Part shown: positions 8,188-14,117 of the stretch, in pieces
Position numbering within the stretch: position 1 is the stretch's first letter
How the letters are laid out: each line of letters begins with the position of its first letter
Program-made: the position numbers and the translations under genes
Notes under the pieces: model-generated
The model's input: the letters and a program-made list of their open reading frames with translations, nothing else
Told to the model about the DNA's origin: nothing
Databases searched by the model: none
NCBI GenBank assembly: GCA_003535955.1
Contig: DPZM01000309.1
Coordinates: 1-15,112 of the forward strand
Length of the DNA: 15,112 nucleotides
DNA from: Lachnospiraceae bacterium
GTDB taxonomy: Bacteria; Bacillota; Clostridia; Lachnospirales; Lachnospiraceae
Direction: 5' to 3'

Positions 8188-9666
8188 ATGCTTTTCAATT
8201 CAATAGAGTTCCTGGTATTCTTCCCTATAGTTGTTTTGATCTATTACCTGATCCCCGGAAGAGTCAAATACATATGGCTTCTTATTGCAAGTTATTTTTT
8301 TTATATGCAGTGGAATCCGGCATATGTTTTTCTCCTGCTTACTTCCACACTCGTAACATACGTAGGTGCACTGATCCTTGAAAAGATAAGTGATAAAGAG
8401 AAGCGGAAGCTGTGTCTCTTCCTTGCGCTCATGATCAATCTTGTAATACTCGGGTACTTTAAGTATGCCAATTTCTTCGTGACCTATTTTAACAGGGCAC
8501 TTACCATTATAGGAAGGGAGCCCCTGGCATGGGACAAGGATATCCTTCTTCCCGTAGGTATATCCTTTTTCACCCTTCAGGCCCTGGGCTATCTTATCGA
8601 TGTCTACAGAGGAGATATTTACCCCGAGCACAATTTCCTGAAATATGCCCTTTTCATCTCCTTTTTCCCGCAGCTGGTCGCAGGCCCGATAGAGAGGTCG
8701 AAGAATCTTCTTAAACAGCTGGCGACGCCAGATAAGTTTTCGTATGAAAATTTAAGGCGGGGTCTTCTTATAATGCTCTACGGATTCTTTCTGAAGGTTG
8801 TTATAGCGGATCGCGTCGCTATAGCCGTAGACACGGTATACAATGATCCCTCCCAATATCCGGGTTTTTATATAGTTTTTGCCACATTTCTTTTTACCCT
8901 GCAGATCTATTGTGACTTTTACGGGTATTCGACTATAGCCAAGGGAGTTGCCCTCACTATGGGCATTAAGCTCATGGATAACTTTAATGCTCCCTACTAT
9001 TCGAAGTCTATAAAGGAGTTCTGGCGCAGGTGGCACATATCCCTGTCAACCTGGTTCAGGGATTACCTGTATATACCTCTTGGAGGGAATCGTAAGGGCA
9101 GGGTCAGGAAGTATATAAATCTTATGATCGTATTTGCGGTGAGCGGACTCTGGCACGGGGCTTCGATCTCATTTGTTGTCTGGGGTATCCTGCATGGTAT
9201 ATACCAGCTGGCTGAAAGCCTGTTTTCTTATGCTGCTGATCTTGTAAGGAAAAGGTTTGGAATTGAGAAAAGCCGCAATACCTTTACGGATAAGCTGCTT
9301 AAGCTGGGTATCACCTTTATACTTGCCGTCTTTGCCTGGCTTTTCTTCAGGGCTAACAGCATGGGTAAGGCGGTTGTTCTGCTGTCGCAGGTTTTCTCAG
9401 CCGATAACTGGACCGTATTGTTTGATAAATCGGTTTTCAAGCTGGGAATATCGGAGAATTACTTCAACGTTCTGCTTATTTCGGTCGGCCTGCTGGCCCT
9501 TGTAGATTATTTAAAATACAGGGGCAGGGATGTTGTGTCCGATTTCTTCAGGCAGAAGTGGTGGTTTCGGACAGCCGCAGAGGTTGCCCTCCTTCTCTTT
9601 GTCATGCTGTTTGGCTGCTACGGAAGTACTTATGACGTCCAGCAGTTTATTTACTTTCAGTTTTAG
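8188..9666 (+). CDS. MBOAT-family membrane-bound O-acyltransferase (AlgI-like)
   Basis: A 492-residue polytopic protein of the membrane-bound O-acyltransferase family, which passes acyl groups (often acetyl) from the cytoplasm to an extracellular polymer or partner. The hallmark segments occur in the expected order: LLPVGISFFTLQALGYLIDV (about 118-137), FISFFPQLVAGPIERSK, EFWRRWHISLSTWFRDYLY with H283, and SGLWHGASISFVVWGILHG with the conserved active-site H323. Many hydrophobic helices are visible through the whole chain, and the length matches AlgI/PatA/DltB relatives. The start at 8188 has GGAGG 12 bases upstream. The next gene begins 14 bases after this stop and encodes a tethered SGNH protein, the usual partner type in such systems. 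Whether the acceptor is an exopolysaccharide, teichoic acid or peptidoglycan cannot be told from this window. Confidence 0.93.
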   Translation: MLFNSIEFLVFFPIVVLIYYLIPGRVKYIWLLIASYFFYMQWNPAYVFLLLTSTLVTYVGALILEKISDKEKRKLCLFLALMINLVILGYFKYANFFVTYFNRALTIIGREPLAWDKDILLPVGISFFTLQALGYLIDVYRGDIYPEHNFLKYALFISFFPQLVAGPIERSKNLLKQLATPDKFSYENLRRGLLIMLYGFFLKVVIADRVAIAVDTVYNDPSQYPGFYIVFATFLFTLQIYCDFYGYSTIAKGVALTMGIKLMDNFNAPYYSKSIKEFWRRWHISLSTWFRDYLYIPLGGNRKGRVRKYINLMIVFAVSGLWHGASISFVVWGILHGIYQLAESLFSYAADLVRKRFGIEKSRNTFTDKLLKLGITFILAVFAWLFFRANSMGKAVVLLSQVFSADNWTVLFDKSVFKLGISENYFNVLLISVGLLALVDYLKYRGRDVVSDFFRQKWWFRTAAEVALLLFVMLFGCYGSTYDVQQFIYFQF

Positions 9667-9680
9667 TGATAAGGCAAAAT

Positions 9681-11087
9681 ATGAAAAAAACCATAAAAAC
9701 CATAACCGGAATAATTGCGGGGATACTCCTCTTCCTGGCAGGCTGCAGGTTCCTTAATATGCTGCTGGTTCAGGATGATATGTGGGAAAAGATCCTATTT
9801 CATTCCTATTACAACAGGGACAGATCAATAGACAATGTCTTTGTCGGGTCGTCCCACGTACTCTGTGATGTTGAGCCCTTTATGCTTGATGAGATAAACG
9901 GTGAATACAATTTTAACCTATCATGCCCCCAGCAGCGTATGGATACAAGCTATTACCTGTTAAGAGAGGCAGCAGGGCAGAATCGGCTTAAGGGCGTTTT
10001 TATCGAATGCTACTACCTGTGCATGACAGACCATGAGATATGGGACAGGGCATCGGGAGACTATAAGGTTTCGGACTATATAGGTGACCCGGATCATTTT
10101 GCGGCTGCGTGGCTTATAAGTGATGAGATGAGGCCTTCGCTCAATTCCCTTGCCATCAGGATGCATGCATCGGATAAAGACCATATGCTTGAAAATATCT
10201 TTCCCTTTGTAAGGTACAGGGAGAAGCTCTTTGATTGGGAGTATATGTCAAACAGGCTGTCGGTCAGCCTGTCTAAAGAAGAGCCGGAGTACTTCCTCCA
10301 TCTTGACTATGAGGAGCCGGACGGGACTCCCTGGGTTCAGGAATACCGTGAGAAGGGGGACCTTTATTCGACCGGATGTAATCTCGATTGTGAGAAGATA
10401 TTTCCGACAGACAGGAACCTTACAAAATACGGCATGGGTAAACAGAGTAAAGCCTATTTGAAGAAGTCGATCGAATACTGTTTAAATAAAAACATACCGG
10501 TTACGCTGTTTGTGTCCCCTGTAATGGATTTTCAGTTATTAAGTACCGGAGATTATGATAATTATGTAAGGGAATTAAGGGCAGTTGCGGATGAGTACGG
10601 AGTGCCATGTTATGACTTTAATCTGATAAAAAGGGACCGTCTTGATATAAAGCATGGGGAATACTACATGGATCCCGAGCATTTGAATACCACAGGGTCC
10701 GGGCTGTATACGAAGGTCCTTTGGGATGTTGTGAGCAGAACTCCGGAAGAGAATGAAGCTTCTTTTTATGATTCATATGCGGATTATCTTGCTGACGGAG
10801 AACCTGAGATATTCGGTCTCTATTACAGGCTGACAGATCCTTCGGATAAGCGCAATGAGGACGGAAGCCCCGTATATGAGTCAAGGGAATTCACGGTTGC
10901 TTCAAACAGGAGCGATATGCGCTACAGGATTGTTGAACGTTTGAAGGATGATGAAGGCAATGACGTGGATGAAGTGATCGAGGAGGACTGCAGCGGGACC
11001 TTTGTTCTGCCATCAGGCAGGCACGGAACCGTTATGATCACAACAGTGTACGAGGGCAGGGAATTAAGCCTTTCGGTTGATTTTTAA
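9681..11087 (+). CDS. Membrane-tethered SGNH-type ('GSSH') protein, probable acyl-transfer partner of the MBOAT enzyme
   Basis: A 468-residue extracytoplasmic protein with an N-terminal hydrophobic segment (about 8-31). Block I reads FVGSSHVLCDVEP with G56-S57-S58-H59, S58 being the likely nucleophile. Block V is D331-P-E-H334. This is the 'GSSH' variant found in SGNH proteins that work with MBOAT enzymes, in place of GDSL. A C-terminal beta-rich region (about 380-468) lies beyond the catalytic domain. LAGC at residues 19-22 resembles a lipobox, but the hydrophobic stretch continues past the Cys, so a membrane anchor is at least as likely. ATG 9681 is chosen because AAGG (9671-9674) lies 6 bases upstream; an earlier GTG at 9666 overlaps the MBOAT stop and has no such site. 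It likely completes transfer of the acyl group brought out by the MBOAT protein. Confidence 0.75.
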   Translation: MKKTIKTITGIIAGILLFLAGCRFLNMLLVQDDMWEKILFHSYYNRDRSIDNVFVGSSHVLCDVEPFMLDEINGEYNFNLSCPQQRMDTSYYLLREAAGQNRLKGVFIECYYLCMTDHEIWDRASGDYKVSDYIGDPDHFAAAWLISDEMRPSLNSLAIRMHASDKDHMLENIFPFVRYREKLFDWEYMSNRLSVSLSKEEPEYFLHLDYEEPDGTPWVQEYREKGDLYSTGCNLDCEKIFPTDRNLTKYGMGKQSKAYLKKSIEYCLNKNIPVTLFVSPVMDFQLLSTGDYDNYVRELRAVADEYGVPCYDFNLIKRDRLDIKHGEYYMDPEHLNTTGSGLYTKVLWDVVSRTPEENEASFYDSYADYLADGEPEIFGLYYRLTDPSDKRNEDGSPVYESREFTVASNRSDMRYRIVERLKDDEGNDVDEVIEEDCSGTFVLPSGRHGTVMITTVYEGRELSLSVDF

Positions 11088-11106
11088 CTGCCGGAAGGGG
11101 TATAAT
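11077..11106 (+). promoter_or_regulatory. Promoter for the small 151-residue protein
   Basis: TTGATT (-35, 11077-11082) and a perfect TATAAT (-10, 11101-11106) are separated by 18 bases. The -35 overlaps the last codons of the preceding SGNH gene, and transcription would begin near 11113. A strong ribosome site, AAGGAGG (11123-11129), follows six bases before ATG 11136. This is the clearest sigma-70-type promoter in the window and indicates that the small gene is expressed independently of the acylation genes. Confidence 0.72.
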
Positions 11107-11135
11107 TTCAGTAAAGATGAGTAAGGAGGGTGTGT

Positions 11136-11591
11136 ATGGCAGATCAGGACGAGAAGTTAAGTACCAGGATACGTAACGAATACATGGCTGATGTGGAACG
11201 GCTCAGTAAGTATATGAACTGGATTGAGAAGAAGTCCGGCAAGAAGGTCAGCAGCTTTTACGACGGCGAAGAAGGACAGAAGCTTATCCAGATCCCTGTT
11301 TACGACTCCACACTCCTTGCATTTGTTAAGGAGGCCAGGAAGACGAACCTTATGGACCGTAATTACAGGTACACTTATACTAGATATAAGATCAAGTCGG
11401 TCGATGATGAGCTGCGTTTATTGAGGCATGCCCGTTTGAGGGATATAGATCTTTTTAAAGGGATACTCAGCTCCTATGTTATTAGAGGACAGAGTAAGGG
11501 CTCCGTCTGGTCGGATGGAATGGAGCAGGGTGTATTCCTTGAACTCATGCGGAGGATGACGGCATTGTTCTTCTCCACAAATATGGATTAA
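11136..11591 (+). CDS. Small cytoplasmic protein of unknown function
   Basis: A 151-residue soluble protein that I do not recognise. It is charged and mostly helical, with no signal peptide, membrane helix or metal motif. Visible features are a basic helical N-terminus, the segment QIPVYDSTLLAFVKEARKT, a Tyr/Arg-rich NYRYTYTRYKIKS stretch, a strongly charged DDELRLLRHARLRDIDLFKG helix, and a C-terminal hydrophobic helix (ELMRRMTALFF). The start is ATG 11136, not the GTG at 11130: AAGGAGG (11123-11129) sits six bases before the ATG and would overlap the GTG. The strong promoter and ribosome site, together with consistent codon use, argue that the gene is real. It stands alone between the acylation pair and hflKC, with its own promoter before it and inverted repeats after it, so context does not suggest a role. 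Confidence 0.8.
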   Translation: MADQDEKLSTRIRNEYMADVERLSKYMNWIEKKSGKKVSSFYDGEEGQKLIQIPVYDSTLLAFVKEARKTNLMDRNYRYTYTRYKIKSVDDELRLLRHARLRDIDLFKGILSSYVIRGQSKGSVWSDGMEQGVFLELMRRMTALFFSTNMD

Positions 11592-11654
11592 TAGCCGGAT
11601 AAACAACCGTAAGCAGGAAGCCCGGAAAAATAAACACGGCTATTTTGCTGAATC

Positions 11655-11689
11655 AATAATATACTCTGAATATTTCAGAGTATATTATT
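11655..11689. terminator. Perfect 16-bp inverted repeat, possible bidirectional terminator or operator
   Basis: The arms 11655-11670 and 11674-11689 are exactly complementary (16 bp) around a 3-base TAT loop. The stem is AT-rich with a CTCTG core. It lies 64 bases after the small gene and about 75 before hflK. The outer AT pairs give T-rich ends on both strands, as in bidirectional terminators, but there is no long U tract after the hairpin. Perfect symmetry also fits a repressor site. The stretch 11592-11654 holds a weak long-range pairing (AATAGCCG at 11590-11597 with CGGCTATT at 11637-11644) and nothing else I can interpret. Confidence 0.5.
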
Positions 11690-11709
11690 ATATTAGGTAA
11701 AGAACAGAA

Positions 11710-11744
11710 AATGAAGACATAAGAACCGTCCCCATGTCTTCATT
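11710..11744. repeat. REP-like palindromic element with an AAGAACCGTCCCC core
   Basis: AATGAAGACAT (11710-11720) and ATGTCTTCATT (11734-11744) are perfect 11-bp complementary arms around a 13-base centre, AAGAACCGTCCCC. From memory, the core (complement GGGGACGGTTCTT) matches a palindrome class dispersed in many bacterial genomes and associated with REP-associated tyrosine transposases. No transposase lies nearby, so this would be a non-autonomous copy. Its right arm ends eight bases before the hflK ribosome site GGAGG (11753-11757), so the hairpin would sit in the hflK leader. Confidence 0.6.
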
Positions 11745-11764
11745 AGTTACGAGGAGGGAAAAAG

Positions 11765-12742
11765 ATGAACATGAATGACTTTGTTAACAAGGGTCCGGGT
11801 CCCGTGAATATCAACCGTGGATCCATGAAGAAGGCCGGGAAGGCTGCCGGAATTGTTATAGCAGTGATAGTGGTGCTTATAATCCTGTCCGGGTCCTTCT
11901 ATACCATACAGGAGGAGGAACAGGCGGTCGTATGTACCTTCGGAGTACCCAAGGCCGTGACCCAGTCGGGACTTCACTTTAAGATACCGCTCATCCAGAC
12001 AGTCCGTAAGGTCAATACGACGATACAGGGCTTCGCTATAGGATATTCGTCGGATTCGGACCTTAATTACAACGGTGCAGAGGGCGTCGACAACTCCATG
12101 ATGATCACATCGGATTACAACTTTATCCATGTTGACTTCTACGCCGAGTACAGGGTTACAGATCCGGTAAAGGCCCTGTACGCATCCGAGGATCCGAGGC
12201 TTATTCTGGCTAACATTGCCCAGAACTGCATAAGGACAACGATCGGTTCCTACGGGGTTGACGCGGTTCTTACAACCGGAAAGAACGAGATACAGAGTAA
12301 TATCAAGAACATGATCCTTGAGAAGCTGGATGCGATCGATATAGGTGTACAGTTGGTTAACATAACAATCCAGGATGCCGAGCCTCCGACAGATGAGGTC
12401 ATCCAGGCCTTCAAGGCGGTTGAAACGGCCAAGCAGGGCAAGGAAACGGCCCTTAACAACGCAAACAAGTATCGTAACGAGCAGATACCGAGCGCTGAGG
12501 CTGAGGCGGATAAGATAGTTCAGGATGCCGAAGCGAAGAAGCAGGCCAGGATCAATGAGGCGGAGGGTCAGGTAGCCAGGTTTAACTCAATGTATGAGGA
12601 ATATGTTAAGTATCCTGCAGTGACCAAGCAGCGTATGTTTTATGAGACCATGGAGGATGTTCTTCCCGATATGAAGATAATCATCCAGGGTGCGGACGGA
12701 AGCAGTGTTCAGCAGATAATGCCGCTGGACAAATTTAACTAA
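11765..12742 (+). CDS. hflK: HflK-like SPFH-domain membrane protein (FtsH modulator subunit)
   Basis: A 325-residue protein predicted to pair with HflC in a large ring-like complex that sequesters and modulates the membrane protease FtsH. A short N-terminus leads to one membrane helix (about 27-46). The SPFH/band-7 domain follows (about 47-225), with the typical EEEQAVVCTFGVPK, SGLHFKIPLIQTV and VDFYAEYRVTDP segments, then the Ala/Glu-rich coiled coil (about 220-275, AEAEADKIVQDAEAKKQARI). HflK identity, rather than another SPFH protein, rests on the VQLVNITIQDAEPPTDEVIQ segment just before the coiled coil and on the adjacent hflC. GGAGG (11753-11757) is seven bases from ATG 11765. The N-terminal Gly-rich region of proteobacterial HflK is reduced here. 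hflC follows after 106 bases, a spacer enlarged by a palindromic insertion. Confidence 0.9.
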   Translation: MNMNDFVNKGPGPVNINRGSMKKAGKAAGIVIAVIVVLIILSGSFYTIQEEEQAVVCTFGVPKAVTQSGLHFKIPLIQTVRKVNTTIQGFAIGYSSDSDLNYNGAEGVDNSMMITSDYNFIHVDFYAEYRVTDPVKALYASEDPRLILANIAQNCIRTTIGSYGVDAVLTTGKNEIQSNIKNMILEKLDAIDIGVQLVNITIQDAEPPTDEVIQAFKAVETAKQGKETALNNANKYRNEQIPSAEAEADKIVQDAEAKKQARINEAEGQVARFNSMYEEYVKYPAVTKQRMFYETMEDVLPDMKIIIQGADGSSVQQIMPLDKFN

Positions 12743-12752
12743 ATGATAAATT

Positions 12753-12831
12753 TGATCAAAAGGAAAACACAGGCTTGTCTTCCCCTTGAGGGGAAGATGT
12801 CACCGAAGGTGACAGATGAGGTGATCAAAAG
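12753..12831. mobile_element. Miniature palindromic element flanked by 10-bp direct repeats, between hflK and hflC
   Basis: Two adjacent hairpins are present. CTTCCCC (12779-12785) pairs with GGGGAAG (12790-12796) over a TTGA loop. TGTCACC (12798-12804) pairs with GGTGACA (12808-12814) over GAA. They are followed by GATGAGG. I recognise the layout from dispersed repeats common in Clostridia genomes. The unit is bounded by exact copies of TGATCAAAAG at 12753-12762 and 12822-12831, which look like a target-site duplication. It encodes nothing. As part of the hflKC transcript it would form a strong double stem between the two genes. Confidence 0.7.
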
Positions 12832-12848
12832 AACAGGAGATTGCACAT

Positions 12849-13946
12849 ATGGATACAAATACAACTGAACGTTTCGGTTTCGACGGGAAGCCGAAGAAGA
12901 ATAAAGAAAATCAAAAAGCGGGCAGGAAAGCACTGGGGTGGATAATCCTCATTATCCTTCTGCTGATCATTTCCTCGGGTATTGTGATCTGCCATGAGGA
13001 TGAATACAAGCTGGTAAGAAGGTTCGGAAGGGTTGAGAGGACAATCTCGAGCTCGGGACTTTACTTTAAGATACCTCTTATAGAGTCGGTAGATACGGTT
13101 CCGAGGGAGATACTTCTATATGACCTTCCCGCATCGGATGTTATAACTTCCGATAAGAAGACCATGATCGTAGACAGTTACGTTTTGTGGAGAGTCACGG
13201 ATCCATTGAAGTTTGCCCAGACCTTAAGCTATTCGGTATCAAACGCGGAGAACCGTATAGACGCCCTTGTTTACAATGCGACCAAGAATACGATCTCAAA
13301 TATGACACAGGATGAGGTCATAAGGTCCCGTGACGGCAAGATGACCATTGTCAATCCGGTAGCGGAAGAGGATGTAAAGGGCAATGACCTGGTTATCGAA
13401 GAGGAGGCTCAGGTGGTTAACATAAAGTCACTCACCGAAGAGATCATGGAACATATAGGAACCGTGGGTGACCAGTACGGAATAAAGATATTGACGGTGG
13501 AAGTTAAGAAGCTCGACCTTCCCGACAACAACAAGAACGCCGTATATACCCGTATGATCTCGGAACGTGAGAACATAGCGGCTAAATATACCGCAGAGGG
13601 GGAGGCCCAGGCCAAGATGATCCAGAACACGACCGATAAGGAAGTGTCAATAATGAGGTCTACTGCCCAGGCCAAGGGTGAGAAGATAAGGGCCGAGGGT
13701 GAAGCCGAGTACATGAAGATACTCTCGGAAGCTTATAATGACAAGAGCAAGAGTGACTTTTACTCATTCGTCCGCTCACTGGACGCAGCCAAGGAGTCCA
13801 TGAGGGGCAGCAACAAAACCCTTATCCTTCCTGCGGATTCACCAATGGCAGAGGTGTTCATGAGCAATACCGCAGATACGAAGGCTTCTCCGGTCTATAC
13901 ACCCGGGCACACGGACAGGACCGTAAGCGCCAACACTGTTAACTGA
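12849..13946 (+). CDS. hflC: HflC-like SPFH-domain membrane protein (FtsH modulator subunit)
   Basis: A 365-residue partner of HflK, anchored by one N-terminal helix (about 30-48) with the SPFH domain outside the membrane. Recognisable HflC segments are EDEYKLVRRFGRVER, SGLYFKIPLIESVDTVPREI, the SDKKTMIVDSYVLWRVTDPL strand pair, ENRIDALVYNATKNTIS, and the C-terminal YGIKILTVEVKKLDLPD followed by a charged coiled coil (about 235-290, with EGEAQAKMIQ and AEGEAEYMKIL). A segment at about 160-195 looks like an acidic insertion compared with E. coli HflC as I recall it. The tail after residue 330 is low-complexity and polar. AGGAG (12835-12839) lies nine bases from ATG 12849, just beyond the right-hand direct repeat of the inserted element. 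Expected to be co-expressed with hflK. Confidence 0.9.
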   Translation: MDTNTTERFGFDGKPKKNKENQKAGRKALGWIILIILLLIISSGIVICHEDEYKLVRRFGRVERTISSSGLYFKIPLIESVDTVPREILLYDLPASDVITSDKKTMIVDSYVLWRVTDPLKFAQTLSYSVSNAENRIDALVYNATKNTISNMTQDEVIRSRDGKMTIVNPVAEEDVKGNDLVIEEEAQVVNIKSLTEEIMEHIGTVGDQYGIKILTVEVKKLDLPDNNKNAVYTRMISERENIAAKYTAEGEAQAKMIQNTTDKEVSIMRSTAQAKGEKIRAEGEAEYMKILSEAYNDKSKSDFYSFVRSLDAAKESMRGSNKTLILPADSPMAEVFMSNTADTKASPVYTPGHTDRTVSANTVN

Positions 13947-13976
13947 AGTGACAGTTTAAAGACCCGGAGCAGAAGG

Positions 13977-14005
13977 TTTACTTATAAGGAAAACTGTGAG
14001 ATAAT
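13977..14005 (+). promoter_or_regulatory. Promoter for the glycosyltransferase gene
   Basis: TTTACT (-35, 13977-13982) and GATAAT (-10, 14000-14005) are 17 bases apart, and a TGA immediately before the -10 gives the TGn extension. Transcription would start near 14012, giving a leader of about 105 bases that contains two hairpins. The box lies 30 bases after the hflC stop, so the glycosyltransferase is likely a separate transcription unit. Confidence 0.6.
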
Positions 14006-14019
14006 ACACAGGTAATGCC

Positions 14020-14056
14020 ACTAAGGGAAATGCCTATAGAAGGTGTTTCCCTAAGT
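14020..14056 (+). promoter_or_regulatory. First leader hairpin (possible attenuator or hflC terminator)
   Basis: AGGGAAATGCC (14024-14034) pairs with GGTGTTTCCCT (14042-14052), an 11-bp stem with two G-U pairs and a 7-base loop, TATAGAA. It is extended by ACT/AGT (14020-14022 and 14054-14056) across one A-A mismatch. The downstream sequence TTGTGTTTAT has some T's but no clean U tract. It may act as a weak terminator of the hflKC message, as a leader element of the glycosyltransferase, or as both. Confidence 0.5.
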
Positions 14057-14069
14057 TGTGTTTATGAAG

Positions 14070-14098
14070 TGACATATTGGCTCTGATCCGATGTGTCA
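14070..14098 (+). promoter_or_regulatory. Second leader hairpin, just upstream of the glycosyltransferase ribosome site
   Basis: TGACATATTGG (14070-14080) and CCGATGTGTCA (14088-14098) form an 11-bp stem around a CTCTGAT loop. Both positions that are not Watson-Crick are G-U pairs, so the stem is complete only as + strand RNA; this favours an RNA rather than a DNA-binding role. The stem ends eight bases before the ribosome site AAGGA (14106-14110). It also covers an alternative in-frame ATG at 14091. Confidence 0.5.
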
Positions 14099-14117
14099 GT
14101 TGGAAAAGGAAGAGGGA

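Noticed and set aside
9666..9680. GTG 9666 as the start of the GSSH-type SGNH protein
   Set aside because: It overlaps the MBOAT stop and lacks a ribosome site; ATG 9681 has AAGG six bases upstream and gives a normal basic N-terminus before the hydrophobic segment.
9735..9746. LAGC lipobox in the SGNH protein
   Set aside because: The hydrophobic stretch continues beyond the Cys rather than ending at it, so a lipoprotein call is not supported over a plain membrane anchor.
11590..11644. AATAGCCG / CGGCTATT pairing as a riboswitch or terminator
   Set aside because: Eight pairs across a 39-base loop with no conserved riboswitch core I can recognise; kept only as a note on the intergenic stretch.
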